A stretch of DNA of 64,000 bases from Bacteroidota bacterium (GCA_018267135.1 JAFDZA010000025.1:1-64000), one strand, 5' to 3'; shown: positions 42,643 through 52,054, counted from the first letter of the stretch. Numbers and translations: made by a program. Notes: a model not told the origin generated them from the letters alone.

Positions 42643-42656
42643 AGTACCCGGGACGG
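42643..42656. repeat. attR core within tRNA-Leu 3' end
   Basis: This is the second copy of AGTACCCGGGACGG. It covers two bases beyond the discriminator, the acceptor stem and the start of the T-arm side, so insertion keeps the tRNA intact. Confidence 0.85.
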
Positions 42657-42730
42657 GAGTTGAACCCGTACAGCCTTTAAGGGCCACAGGATTTTAAGTC
42701 CTGCGTGTCTACCAATTCCACCACCCGGGC
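42645..42730 (-). tRNA. tRNA-Leu (anticodon UAA)
   Basis: This 86-nt cloverleaf has a long variable arm, as for class II tRNAs. The acceptor stem pairs GCCCGGG with CCCGGGT (one G-U pair). The D-arm GTGGAATTGGTAGAC and T-arm with GGTTCAA are present, and the anticodon loop CTTAAAA gives TAA. CCA is not encoded. It is the integration target of the 25.5-kb element. Confidence 0.95.
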
Positions 42731-42847
42731 AGACCATAATTTTTTAGAACTTCGCCCGGATACGTATTCTCAGTCATCGCATATTGATAGCTGGTGTACC
42801 CGGAACTGTTTTCTGTATTGCCACGAAAACAGATAACCTAAAAAATA

Positions 42848-42872
42848 AAAGCACCGGCAAAATTGGTGCTTT
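42848..42872 (-). terminator. Terminator downstream of tRNA-Gly
   Basis: AAAGCACC and GGTGCTTT form an 8-bp stem around 9 bases. On the minus strand it is followed by T-rich sequence. It separates tRNA-Gly from tRNA-Leu. Confidence 0.7.
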
Positions 42873-42879
42873 ATCTTCT

Positions 42880-42953
<74 letters not shown>

Positions 42954-42997
42954 TTTAAAAGGACTGCAAAGTTAATTCGGTTTGCTAAAAATCCAAA

Positions 42998-43564
42998 TCA
43001 ATGTGTGTCTGTAAAATGCCTTCTTCCTTTTTCTTGATTAAATTTTTCCTTGTTAAAGTTTTCAGAGTGGCCTTTGGGTATTGAAAGCGATTTAAAATCA
43101 AAGCCTTTGATTGCTTTGGCCTGATACAAAATCTGGCCTACGTGGAGTGGATAATGTGCCAATTGCCGATGAATGGCTTCCAGCGCTGTTTGGCCTTCAT
43201 TCCGGATATAAACAATCTTTGAAAGATCGTCTGTTTTTAAATTTTCAATAGCCGACAGAAGGCAGCCCCATCCCTTCTCCCAGGCTTCCATCATTTCCTT
43301 TTTATTGGCATACGCCACTTCAAATTCGGCTTCCCGGTTACGCCATGGCTTTTCGCCATCGCTGGTTAAAAAGTCAGTCCAGCGGGAAAGCATATTCCCG
43401 GATAGGTGATGTACGATTAGTGCAATGTTGTTACTCGCTTCGTTGGGACGCACGAGGATTTCTTCGTCCGTCAGCTGTGCCATCGCCCCTTCCCCCAGTT
43501 TTTTATAGTAGCGAAAAAGCTTGATCGCACTCGTCAGAAAAGTTTGCTCGTTAGACAGAGGCAT
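42998..43564 (-). CDS. DinB-superfamily protein (DUF1572)
   Basis: In the 188-residue four-helix-bundle protein, the metal-site histidines expected for DinB-like proteins are visible in LIVHHLSGN (about 49-54) and in the C-terminal helix HRQLAHYPLHVGQILY (about 132-140). Members are thought to be metal-dependent transferases or hydrolases of thiol cofactors; this one's activity is unknown. The ATG overlaps the end of the desaturase gene by 14 bp, so the two are co-transcribed. Confidence 0.85.
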   Translation of the reverse strand: MPLSNEQTFLTSAIKLFRYYKKLGEGAMAQLTDEEILVRPNEASNNIALIVHHLSGNMLSRWTDFLTSDGEKPWRNREAEFEVAYANKKEMMEAWEKGWGCLLSAIENLKTDDLSKIVYIRNEGQTALEAIHRQLAHYPLHVGQILYQAKAIKGFDFKSLSIPKGHSENFNKEKFNQEKGRRHFTDTH

Positions 43565-44525
43565 CTTCGGTTACTCTTTTAGATCTTTCGCTGGTAATGG
43601 GCGGCCGGAGAGTATCGAATTGCTTTTTCAGTTCTTGTGCGTGCTGTTTGTCTTTAGAGAATTTGATATGTTTCGGCACGCCTTTCAGTTCCCAAATCAA
43701 GCCGATGGCTTGAAAGCCGCGTAAGAGATAGTATGTAATATCTACTTCCCACCAAAAAAAACCCTGGCGCGAAGACACTTCGTAGTAGTGGTGGTTATTG
43801 TGCCAGCCTTCGCCCATGGTAAGTAAAGCCAGCCACACACTGTTGCGCGATTCATCACCGGTTTGGTAACGCTGCCGACCAAATTTGTGCATGATGGAGT
43901 TAATAGAAAAAGTGCCATGATAGGTGATGATGGTACTTAAAAAGAACCCGATAAATAAAGCTGAGAATCCGGCTGTGGAAAACATAGCCGTAATGCTGCC
44001 TCCATCTACAATAGCGCCCAGCGCCATGACAACTAATGCCAAAACAACGGGCGGCACCAGATGATATTTATTTAGCCAAACCAACTCGGGGTATTTGGCA
44101 TAATCGCCAATGGTTTTATAATCGGTTTCTTTAAAGTCGGGGCCTACGATCCAGCCTACATGCGAATACCAAAATCCGTAGATCTTCATCGAGTGCGGGT
44201 CGGCCGGTGTATCGCTGTAGCGATGGTGGTGGCGATGGTGGGCTGCCCACCACAAGGCTCCCTTTTGAGCTGACGTTTGTGCCATGAAGGCAATGACAAA
44301 CTGAAACCAACGAGAGGTTTTATATGACTTATGTGAAAAATAACGGTGATACCCTCCGGTAATCCAAAACATGCGGAAGAAATAAAAGAAGGCGCACAAG
44401 ATCCAATCAAAAGTGGTGGCTCCTGTAAACAAAGCTCCCAAAGGCATCAGGTGTATTACAATGAAAGCAATCTCCTGTTTCAAGATTGGTTTCTTGCGAA
44501 CTTCCGGTTTTAATACGGTCTCCAT
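43551..44525 (-). CDS. Acyl-CoA/fatty-acid delta-9-type desaturase
   Basis: The 324-residue membrane di-iron desaturase has four hydrophobic segments and three His boxes: HRYFSH (about 62), HHRHHHRYSD (about 98) and GEGWHNNHHYYE (about 230). It introduces a double bond in fatty acyl chains and so tunes membrane fluidity. It precedes the DinB-like gene and follows an ECF sigma gene (separate starts, 57-bp gap) on the same strand. Confidence 0.93.
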   Translation of the reverse strand: METVLKPEVRKKPILKQEIAFIVIHLMPLGALFTGATTFDWILCAFFYFFRMFWITGGYHRYFSHKSYKTSRWFQFVIAFMAQTSAQKGALWWAAHHRHHHRYSDTPADPHSMKIYGFWYSHVGWIVGPDFKETDYKTIGDYAKYPELVWLNKYHLVPPVVLALVVMALGAIVDGGSITAMFSTAGFSALFIGFFLSTIITYHGTFSINSIMHKFGRQRYQTGDESRNSVWLALLTMGEGWHNNHHYYEVSSRQGFFWWEVDITYYLLRGFQAIGLIWELKGVPKHIKFSKDKQHAQELKKQFDTLRPPITSERSKRVTEDASV

Positions 44526-44582
44526 TTTATACTATTCTTTTTCGATCTGTAAAACAACCTCATTGGGTCGCTTCCCTATATT

Positions 44583-45179
44583 TTATGAAATACTTTTTTT
44601 CAATTCATTTACCAACAACGTGGCATTGCCATCACAAGCTTCTTTAAAACTTTTCAACAAAGACGAGCCCTCGGCTAATGAGAGATGGATTTTAGAAGTT
44701 TCTTCGTTCAATTTTTTTTTGGCTCGGCAAAACAACTGGCGGCAATGGTCTTTTTTCTTGTTTAAGGCTTGTTGCAATTCATCGTAATTAAAATCAAACC
44801 CTTCTTTCAATAAATACACGGCCCGCTCAAGCGGCTCTAACTTGGCTTGCAACATCTTAAAAGCCTGAGTAAGGTTGATGTCTAAATCCATTTTAGACAA
44901 ATTGATTTCCTTAAATCGGTTTAGTAATTCCGGCAAATGAAGATGATCTAAGTATTCTTCCTTTTTTTTGCGAAGAGACGACAGGTGGTTCAGGCAATTA
45001 TTGGTAACAGCCCGGATTAAATAGGCTTTGGTATTTTCAATTTTTTTCTGATCCAGGCTCAGCCACTTCATAAATGTTTCCTGCACAATATCTTCTGCAT
45101 CTTCCTTACATTTCACCAGATTGCATGCAATGGTGTGTAGCAACGGCCGATATAATACGATAGTTTGTGTAGGTGTCAT
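44583..45179 (-). CDS. ECF-type RNA polymerase sigma factor
   Basis: From the ATG at 45179 the product has 198 residues. A longer frame from 45221 would begin upstream of the promoter-like TACCTTTG box and adds a nondescript 14 residues, so it is rejected. Region 2 is seen as KEDAEDIVQETFMKWL and AYLIRAVTNNCLNHL, and region 4 as LEPLERAVYLLKEGFDFNYDELQQAL with RQLFCRAKKKL. A C-terminal extension of about 50 residues follows, as in several Bacteroidota SigJ-like factors. Its target genes are not known; no anti-sigma gene is adjacent. Confidence 0.87.
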   Translation of the reverse strand: MTPTQTIVLYRPLLHTIACNLVKCKEDAEDIVQETFMKWLSLDQKKIENTKAYLIRAVTNNCLNHLSSLRKKKEEYLDHLHLPELLNRFKEINLSKMDLDINLTQAFKMLQAKLEPLERAVYLLKEGFDFNYDELQQALNKKKDHCRQLFCRAKKKLNEETSKIHLSLAEGSSLLKSFKEACDGNATLLVNELKKSIS

Positions 45180-45188
45180 AAATCCCTG

Positions 45189-45196
45189 CAAAGGTA
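45189..45196 (-). promoter_or_regulatory. -7 element (TACCTTTG) close to the ECF sigma start
   Basis: On the minus strand TACCTTTG ends 9 bp before the ATG at 45179. It fits TAnnTTTG and supports the shorter start of the sigma gene. Confidence 0.5.
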
Positions 45197-45239
45197 CGGC
45201 AAATTGCCATTGAAGAAGCAAAAAAAGATTTCTTATAAA

Positions 45240-46235
45240 CTAATGATCGTCAGCCGGATAGCGAATGCCTGCCTGCACACGGATGCGGTCGAGTGTTTCC
45301 ATCAGCAGGATGGAATCGGCATGGGTTATTACCGGGCTTTCCGTCAGGTTTTGCAACAAACAATCGGTAACATGTTGTGCTTCGTATTCATAGCCGAATC
45401 CTTTGGCTGTTTCAAAAGATAAAGTTTCGCCCGTATCGACAATGCCGGAATAATATTCCAGCCGGGTAGTAGGTCCGTGGAAGCGGTGAGTAAGCCGGAT
45501 TCTCCCTTTGTCGCCTCCAATATCGGCACCGGTGGAAAGGTTTGAAAGGAAGGTGGAAAAAAGTTGTGCTAAAGCTCCGCTTTTATAAAAAAACTGGATA
45601 GCACATTGGCTGTCGGTTCCTTCGGGCGAAGGTGTCATTACAGCACTTATTTCATCGGGCCTTCCCAGTAAATCTAAAGTCAAAAAAACAGGATAAAGAC
45701 CGATGTCGAGCAGGGAACCACCTCCCAACTTTGGGTCGTAGAGACGAGAAGCCACCGGGGGTGTGGGAATAAATCCAAAATTGGCAGCTATGTTTTGAAT
45801 GTGTCCGATCTTTCCTTCAACTATCAGCGTTTTCATTTTTTTATAATGCGGAAGAAACTTAGTCCACAAGGCTTCCATCAAAAAAATATTTTGATGACGG
45901 GCTTCGGCTATCATTTCTCTTGCCTGGGTTTGGTTAATCGAAAAAGCCTTTTCGCACAAAACTGCTTTTTTGTTTTTCAAACACAAAAGAGTGTGCTCAT
46001 GATGAAAGCCGTGAGGAGTGGCAATATAGATTACATCTACAGCAGGATTTTCGGCTAATGCCCGGTAACTGTTATGTACGTATTGAACCGGAAAATCTTT
46101 GGCAAAAGTTTCGGCTGTCATTTTTTCGCGGGCACCTACGGCTACTAATTCAGCTCGTTGTACCCACCTTAGATCTGCGGCAAATTTGCGGGCTATTTTT
46201 CCGCAACCTAATATGCCCCAACGGATCGTTTTCAT
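45240..46235 (-). CDS. Gfo/Idh/MocA-family NAD(P)-dependent oxidoreductase
   Basis: From the ATG at 46235 the product has 331 residues (a TTG at 46247 would add four). The N-terminal Rossmann fold has WGILGCGKIARKFAADL (dinucleotide loop) and IYIATPHGFH. The EKAFS box (VLCEKAFSINQ) carries the catalytic Lys at about 93, and the C-terminal beta-sheet domain has LGGGSLLDIGLYPV. It may act on a sugar or inositol-like substrate; which one is open. It ends close to the ECF gene start and follows the DUF885 gene. Confidence 0.92.
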   Translation of the reverse strand: MKTIRWGILGCGKIARKFAADLRWVQRAELVAVGAREKMTAETFAKDFPVQYVHNSYRALAENPAVDVIYIATPHGFHHEHTLLCLKNKKAVLCEKAFSINQTQAREMIAEARHQNIFLMEALWTKFLPHYKKMKTLIVEGKIGHIQNIAANFGFIPTPPVASRLYDPKLGGGSLLDIGLYPVFLTLDLLGRPDEISAVMTPSPEGTDSQCAIQFFYKSGALAQLFSTFLSNLSTGADIGGDKGRIRLTHRFHGPTTRLEYYSGIVDTGETLSFETAKGFGYEYEAQHVTDCLLQNLTESPVITHADSILLMETLDRIRVQAGIRYPADDH

Positions 46236-46257
46236 TGTGCCCGGCAATGCTCCTAAA

Positions 46258-47961
46258 TTATTTCTGGTAAAACCGCCACGAAGTTTTGAAATCGCGGGTA
46301 AGCGGCTGGTTGGTTAGAATGGCGCGCACCATCTCTACCGGCATGGCGTTTTCGCGCATCACCGCATCATGATATTGCTGGTAGGTCATCTTCCCGGAAT
46401 CCACCAATTCTTTTTTTAACGCATAAAACTGAAAGGCGCCTGTCATGTATGCCAGTTGATACAGTGGGCCATAGTTTGCCGTAAACGATCGCCTCACTTC
46501 GCCCTCGGCATTGGCACGTTCATGGCCTACCCGATCAACCAAAAAATCAATGCACTGCTGGGGGGTCCATTTCCCTAACTGATAATTGAGGGAAAAAATG
46601 ATGCGGGCACAACGGTGCATACGCCAAAACAGCATCCCGATTTTATCTTCGGGCGACTGGGGGAATTTCATATCCCATAAAATAAACTCCCAGTAGAGCG
46701 ACCATCCTTCAATCCAAAAAGGGGTGTAGTAGTTGCGATACGGTTTATACCGGTTGTTCATAAACCCTTGTAAATGATGGCCGGCAATTAATTCGTGGTG
46801 CACAGTAGCGCGCGAAAAGTGCGGGTTGTTGCCGCGCATGCTCATCAGTTTATCAAGATGATCCATCTCTCCGGTGGGGTAAGAAATTTGTAATACTTCT
46901 CCGCCCAAAAAGAAAGGGCTGATTAATTGTTGCTTGGGCGGAATCATCCGCATACGCCAGGTTTCTTCGGCTAAGGGAGGAATGGTGATCAACTTATTTT
47001 TTTTCAAAAAATCGACTGATTCATTGTATAACTTCAGCATGGCTTCCGGCTGGTAGCCTTCGGGCACATAGCTCTGTTTCACTTTTTCCTGTGCTTGTTT
47101 CCAGTTGTCGCCAAAGCCCATCTCGCGTGAGGCTTTCAGAAGTTCTACATCGCACCAGGCAAATTCTTTGTTGGCTATGTCTATCAGTTCTTCAGGAGAA
47201 TAGGGAATCATTTCGTATTGCAACAGGCGAATGAGTTCTTCCCGCCCAATGGGGTTGCCGATGATGCCGCTGCCATCGTCTTTAGGCAGCAACGATTGAT
47301 CTACTTTTTGTTTTAGCTGACCTGCATATTTCATCAATGCTGTGTCTAATTTTTGATAGGGTTTCGTTACCCACCAGGTAAACTGCGGATCGTAACCGTT
47401 GTAAAAATCGAATACGCTTTTCAAAGCGGCTTGTTGCCCTTTCACAATTTCTTCGGCACGATGTGCCAACTGGGGCGGAAGGTTAGGCTCTTGCTTGAGT
47501 TGGGCGGTCATGCTGATCACCGCTTTGCGAATATCGGTTAGTTGCTGGGCTACTTCCTGACTCTTTAAATGGATTCCACGGGTGCGCAGTTTTTCAATAT
47601 CATACAACGGAGCGGCCAACGAAACATATTTGGTCAGTTTTCCATAATCACTTTCTTCTACAGATAACTGGAATAGTTTGCTGTCGAGCTCCCGTTTCAG
47701 CAGCAGCCAGTCCACCTTGCCACCGGTGCTCATCTGCTCAAATGGAAGTTTTTCTAATTGGGCTTTATAATCGGAATAGAATTTTTTAAAGCGCTCGCAA
47801 CGGGCGGGCGAGCCAATGATGGTATAGAACCGCCTCAGGCTGTTTTCGTCTTCATCGTACCCAACCCGAAACGAATACATTTCGGTAACATCTTTGTTTT
47901 GGGCCGAAAGAATGCCTGAGAAAAAATTGAGGGTAACGAATACGATCAGCCAGGTTTTCAT
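46258..47961 (-). CDS. Secreted DUF885 family protein (metallopeptidase-like)
   Basis: The 567-residue product has a signal peptide (MKTWLIVFVTLNFFSGILSA, cut before QNKD). The DUF885 core holds a zinc-metalloprotease-like HHELIAGHHLQGF motif (HE-x-x-x-H type, about residue 387) and a downstream WSLYWEF with Glu. Family members are predicted peptidases or carboxypeptidase-like enzymes of the periplasm. It is the upstream neighbour of the oxidoreductase gene (22-bp gap) and lies on the same strand as the S9 peptidase. Confidence 0.88.
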   Translation of the reverse strand: MKTWLIVFVTLNFFSGILSAQNKDVTEMYSFRVGYDEDENSLRRFYTIIGSPARCERFKKFYSDYKAQLEKLPFEQMSTGGKVDWLLLKRELDSKLFQLSVEESDYGKLTKYVSLAAPLYDIEKLRTRGIHLKSQEVAQQLTDIRKAVISMTAQLKQEPNLPPQLAHRAEEIVKGQQAALKSVFDFYNGYDPQFTWWVTKPYQKLDTALMKYAGQLKQKVDQSLLPKDDGSGIIGNPIGREELIRLLQYEMIPYSPEELIDIANKEFAWCDVELLKASREMGFGDNWKQAQEKVKQSYVPEGYQPEAMLKLYNESVDFLKKNKLITIPPLAEETWRMRMIPPKQQLISPFFLGGEVLQISYPTGEMDHLDKLMSMRGNNPHFSRATVHHELIAGHHLQGFMNNRYKPYRNYYTPFWIEGWSLYWEFILWDMKFPQSPEDKIGMLFWRMHRCARIIFSLNYQLGKWTPQQCIDFLVDRVGHERANAEGEVRRSFTANYGPLYQLAYMTGAFQFYALKKELVDSGKMTYQQYHDAVMRENAMPVEMVRAILTNQPLTRDFKTSWRFYQK

Positions 47962-48029
47962 AGCTTAACAATTAATTGAGTACGAAATTCATTGAAGATA
48001 GATTATAAATATACGAGCCGTACACAAAA

Positions 48030-50372
48030 TTATTTTTTCAAATTTTCTTCAAACAATTTTAATATGCGTTTGTATTCGTCCGTCCAGCTGCTGGGTTCTA
48101 CAAAACCGTGGTCTTCCACCGGGTAGGCGGCCAACTCCCAGTTGTCTTTGCCTAACTCAATTAACCGTTGCGAGAGGCGCACAGCATCCTGAAAATGCAC
48201 ATTCGTATCTACCATACCGTGGCAAATCAACAAGTGTCCTTTCAATCCTTCGGCATGATAAATTGGCGAGCTCTTTTCATACGCGAGGCTGTCGGTAAAA
48301 GGTTCATTTAAAATATTGGAGGTATAAGGGTGATTGTAATGCGCCCAATCGGTAACCGGGCGCAGCGCTGCCCCGGCCGCAAACACATCGGGGGTGGTAA
48401 ACATAGCCATCAGGGTAATGAAGCCGCCATACGAGCCGCCATAAATGCCGATTCGTTTAGAATCAATCCCGTGATTCTCTACCAGCCACTTCGCCCCGTC
48501 TACCTGATCGGTCAGGTCTTTGCCGCCCATAAAGCGGTAGATGCCTGTTCGCCAATCGCGGCCATACCCGGCACTGGCGCGATAATCCATATCGAGTACG
48601 GTGTACCCTTTATCGGCCAACAAATTGTGAAACATAAATTCGCGGAAGTAGCTGCTCCACCACTTGTGGGCGTTTTGCAGATAGCCGGCACCATGCACAA
48701 ATACCACGGCCGCTCCGTTGGGTTTAGCCGGCTTGTACAGGCGGGCATAAACCTGTGCCCCATCGCGGGCTTTAAAGGTAGTAACGAGGGGGTCGCGCCA
48801 GGGGTAAGATTTAAATTCGACCGAAACGGAGTTAGTTACCTGAATTTCTTTGGCTCCTTTTTTATTTTCCTGAAGATATAACTCCCAGGGTTGGTTGCTG
48901 TACGAGTAGCGGTAGGCAATCCATTTTTCGTCTGGCGAGAGGAACACTTCGTACGCACCGGTACGGAGCGAAATGCGCTCGGGCTTGCCCCCGGCTACAG
49001 ATAGCTTATAGAATTGTTTTTCGCCCGGATGCGATTCGTTGGTAACGATATAAAAAAACTTTTTGTCGTTAGAGAGGGTAGCCTGCTGCACCTCAAAAGA
49101 GCCGGAGGTGAGGGGCGTCTTTTTTCCTGTTGTCAGGTCAACCGTGTAAAGATGAGAGTATCCACTCTCTTCCGAATGAAACCAAACCGTGGTTGGGTTA
49201 ATCCAACCCAGATTAACACCTTGAAAAAATCCGCCTGTGCCCGGGCCGCCAATCCAGGCATCGTCATGCTGGTGATCAAGAATTTTTAGTTTTTGAGTGA
49301 CTACATCGAGCGACATAATCCAACGGTCTTTATTGTCGGCCGAGCGGATAGAGAGCATATTGTTTTTTCCATCGGGGCTCCACACCAAACTTTGAAAAAG
49401 GACTGCCCGGGTTTGTGATTTTTCTTTTTTGTCTTTGGCCGGGTATTCTTTTTTAAAACTGGGTACATCGGCTATGCCCGGTATCGGGTCGGTCTTTACT
49501 TGCAGCACGGTGTCTTTCGTCAGATCGTACACATAGAGTTCTTGGGTAGTTTGGGCTGCGCCTACTTTGGTGCGCGAGGGGATATCTTCTGTAAAGCCGG
49601 TTTCGGTAACATAGTTGGGCACGAAAGCATTTTTAGCACCGGGGTTTTTGCTCAGCCGGTAGGTAATATATTTTTCATCGGGGCTCAACTGAATATCGCC
49701 CACTTGTTTTTCATCGAGGTAAATTTCTTTTGGCCGTTTGGGTAAATTGCCTTGATTGCCTTTGTCGGAAAGAATTTTGTTCGTGTGTCGCTCTTTTAAT
49801 ACCTGAAGGTAAGCCAGCTGATCGGCCTTCAGCCATTTTTCCTGTTCCGATAATTTAGGAGCTGGTTTTTTACTTCCCTTTCTAAAATCAGTCAGTTGTT
49901 TAAATGTGCCGGCACCGATTTCCCATTGGTATAAATTGCCGTTGGTCTGAAACAGAATTTTTTTTTCATCAAAAGAAAACTGAGGGTTGGATTCCCGCTC
50001 TACGGAGTTGGTAATTTGAGTTATTTTCCCGGAAGGGATATCGAGCAAGAAAATATCTCCGTTTTTCTCATACGTCTTTTTTGTTTTGGTTAAATTATAA
50101 TCGCCAAACCCCGAAGGAAGCTGCCTGCGCGCAGCGGCCGCTACTTTTACCGGGGTTAGCCGGGCAGGCGTAACCGAATAAAGCGAATCGCCCGGCCAAC
50201 GTTCGGGGTTCCAGGAAAAATAAAGTTGCTGGCTGTTGTCGCTCCAGAATACGTTAGACGGAGACTCCCCCATCCACTTGGGGTCGCGCATAATTTTTTC
50301 TACTGTTAGTTCGGTAAGTTGTTGTGCCCGGGCGGCTGCGGCCATCAACAAAAGGAAAACTATTTTCTTCAT
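48030..50372 (-). CDS. Secreted S9-family (DPP IV-like) prolyl oligopeptidase
   Basis: In the 780-residue product, a signal peptide (MKKIVFLLLMAAAARAQ) precedes a beta-propeller (about 25-500) with repeats such as LSPDEKYITY and SNDKKFFYI. The alpha/beta-hydrolase catalytic domain (about 530-780) has Ser in GIYGGSYGGFITL (about 646), Asp in HGMVDTNVHF (about 720) and His in VEDHGFVEP (about 751). It cleaves peptides, often after Pro, in the periplasm or outside the cell. It is a single gene with its own promoter region at 50373-50470. Confidence 0.93.
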   Translation of the reverse strand: MKKIVFLLLMAAAARAQQLTELTVEKIMRDPKWMGESPSNVFWSDNSQQLYFSWNPERWPGDSLYSVTPARLTPVKVAAAARRQLPSGFGDYNLTKTKKTYEKNGDIFLLDIPSGKITQITNSVERESNPQFSFDEKKILFQTNGNLYQWEIGAGTFKQLTDFRKGSKKPAPKLSEQEKWLKADQLAYLQVLKERHTNKILSDKGNQGNLPKRPKEIYLDEKQVGDIQLSPDEKYITYRLSKNPGAKNAFVPNYVTETGFTEDIPSRTKVGAAQTTQELYVYDLTKDTVLQVKTDPIPGIADVPSFKKEYPAKDKKEKSQTRAVLFQSLVWSPDGKNNMLSIRSADNKDRWIMSLDVVTQKLKILDHQHDDAWIGGPGTGGFFQGVNLGWINPTTVWFHSEESGYSHLYTVDLTTGKKTPLTSGSFEVQQATLSNDKKFFYIVTNESHPGEKQFYKLSVAGGKPERISLRTGAYEVFLSPDEKWIAYRYSYSNQPWELYLQENKKGAKEIQVTNSVSVEFKSYPWRDPLVTTFKARDGAQVYARLYKPAKPNGAAVVFVHGAGYLQNAHKWWSSYFREFMFHNLLADKGYTVLDMDYRASAGYGRDWRTGIYRFMGGKDLTDQVDGAKWLVENHGIDSKRIGIYGGSYGGFITLMAMFTTPDVFAAGAALRPVTDWAHYNHPYTSNILNEPFTDSLAYEKSSPIYHAEGLKGHLLICHGMVDTNVHFQDAVRLSQRLIELGKDNWELAAYPVEDHGFVEPSSWTDEYKRILKLFEENLKK

Positions 50373-50609
50373 GGTAAATAAAATAAATGGATGGGAAAGC
50401 TAAGAAAGATTGCAGTGGCTAATATCTTTTTTTTGATGAAAGGCAGCATAAAAAGTAATGGGTAACCTATCTTAGAAATCATTCATCGGTTTTTTTAAGG
50501 TTATCCTTCGGTTCATCTATTTAATTTTTCACGGCACTAAAAATAGTTTACCTGTATAATTCAGGGTAAATCTTTTTTTCAGGAATTGCCTGCCTTATCT
50601 TGCCTGCGC

Positions 50610-51980
50610 ATGTACGCCATTGTGGATATTGAAACGACCGGAGGTTTTGCCGCCCACCATCGCATTACGGAAATTGCCATCTATCTCCACGATGGGTTGC
50701 AAATTACCCATCACTACAAAACGCTGATTAACCCGGGCCGGTCGATTCCTCCGTTTATTACCGGCCTTACGGGAATCGATATCGAGATGGTAAAGGAAGC
50801 GCCTTCCTTTAAAAATGTGGCCCACGAAATATACCACTGGCTGAACGGGCGGGTGTTTGTGGCCCACAATGCGCACTTCGATTACAGTTTTCTGAAAAAA
50901 GAATTTGAAGAGGCCGGCCTGGTGTGGCATCCTAAAAAACTTTGCACGGTACGCTTGTCGCGAAAAATCATTCCCGGCCTTCCTTCGTATGGGTTGGGGC
51001 GCTTGGCCGAAAGCCTGGGCATAAAAATTCCGGACCGCCACCGGGCGGGCGGAGATGCTTTGGCTACCGCCAAAATTTTTGATGTACTTCTGAAGCGCGA
51101 CCAGCATGGCTTCATTGAAAAAGCGCTAAAACGGAATTCGGGCGAAACCCTTCTCCCCCCTCATTTGCCGAAAGAAGAATATGATGAGCTACCGCCCAAG
51201 CCGGGCGTTTATTATTTTTTAGATCGCCACCGCCAGATTATTTATGTGGGCAAGGCCATTAGTATTAAAAAAAGAATAGCCGGCCATTTTACCGGAGATG
51301 CCCGCGAATGGAACCGCTCTAACATACGCAACGAAGTTCACCATATTACCTACGAACTTACCGGCAATGAGTTAATCGCTTTGATTCTGGAATCGCAGGA
51401 AATCAGACGATGGTGGCCGAAATATAATCTGGCACAAAAACACAAGCCGGAAGAGTGGGGCCTCTACCGTTATGAAGACCGCAACGGCTACCTGCGCTTT
51501 TGTGTAAACCATGTTACCAGAGGCTCCGGCCCCCTGATTACGTTTAGCAGCAAAGGCGATGGATGGAATTTTTGGTGGGAAAAAGTAAAAGAATTTGATC
51601 TCTGCCCCAAGCTTAGCGGGCTGCAGATAGCCAAAGGTTTGTGTTACAGCTACCAGTCTGGCTCGTGCCGGGGAGCCTGCCAGGCCATTGAATCGGCAAA
51701 GAAATATAACAAGCGTGCCCAGGCGGCCGTCAATTCATTTCAGCAGCCGGGCCATACCTTGGCCATCATCGGGCCAGGAAGAACTCATCTGGAAAATTCG
51801 TTGGTGCTGCTGGAAAACGGAAATTATCTGGGTTTTGGTTTTTTTAATAAGCACGAGCCTATTGCCGATTTTGAGTCGGCACGAAAGATCATTAAACCCG
51901 GCAAGGAAAATCGCACGGTTCAGAATGTAATAAACTCATTTTTAGTAAACCCCAAGGGAGCGGAACTCATCATATTTTAA
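50610..51980 (+). CDS. DnaQ-like 3'-5' exonuclease fused to GIY-YIG nuclease domain
   Basis: From the ATG at 50610 the product has 456 residues (a TTG at 50586 would add eight). An N-terminal RNase T/DnaQ exonuclease domain (about 1-165) has the DEDDh residues in IVDIETTGG, HNAHFDYSFL and HRAGGDALATAKIF. A GIY-YIG domain follows from about 200 (PPKPGVYYFLDRHRQIIYVGKAISIKKRI). The later part has Cys-rich CYSYQSGSCRGAC and resembles the middle part of UvrC-like Cho proteins. This fusion is known in Bacteroidota; the biological role is DNA repair or processing by inference. Confidence 0.9.
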   Translation: MYAIVDIETTGGFAAHHRITEIAIYLHDGLQITHHYKTLINPGRSIPPFITGLTGIDIEMVKEAPSFKNVAHEIYHWLNGRVFVAHNAHFDYSFLKKEFEEAGLVWHPKKLCTVRLSRKIIPGLPSYGLGRLAESLGIKIPDRHRAGGDALATAKIFDVLLKRDQHGFIEKALKRNSGETLLPPHLPKEEYDELPPKPGVYYFLDRHRQIIYVGKAISIKKRIAGHFTGDAREWNRSNIRNEVHHITYELTGNELIALILESQEIRRWWPKYNLAQKHKPEEWGLYRYEDRNGYLRFCVNHVTRGSGPLITFSSKGDGWNFWWEKVKEFDLCPKLSGLQIAKGLCYSYQSGSCRGACQAIESAKKYNKRAQAAVNSFQQPGHTLAIIGPGRTHLENSLVLLENGNYLGFGFFNKHEPIADFESARKIIKPGKENRTVQNVINSFLVNPKGAELIIF

Positions 51981-52046
51981 TTCAGGAGGCGGCATCCTTC
52001 CTCAGCCAATTTTTGTCATCCTCGTGCGAATTACGGGTTAATCATG

Positions 52047-52054
52047 TAAGTTTG
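52047..52054 (+). promoter_or_regulatory. -7 element (TAAGTTTG) before the TPR gene
   Basis: TAAGTTTG ends 4 bp before the TTG start at 52059. It fits TAnnTTTG and would give a nearly leaderless mRNA. Confidence 0.4.

Larger units (their letters stand above)
17088..42656. mobile_element. Integrated mobilizable element (about 25.5 kb) at tRNA-Leu(UAA)
   Basis: The 14-bp sequence AGTACCCGGGACGG occurs at 17088-17101 and again at 42643-42656. The second copy is the 3' end (acceptor and T-arm side) of an intact tRNA-Leu gene on the minus strand. Directly inside the left copy is a tyrosine recombinase gene. The interior carries an excisionase-like HTH gene, parA, parB, a candidate oriT and a MOBV relaxase, then defence cargo. 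No type IV secretion genes are seen, so it is best described as an integrative mobilizable element that needs a helper for transfer. The interior is visibly richer in A/T than the flanking core genes, except the hsd genes. Confidence 0.88.

Noticed and set aside
17088..42656. A full integrative conjugative element
   Set aside because: No Tra/VirB-type secretion or coupling genes are seen between the borders, so it is described as mobilizable instead.
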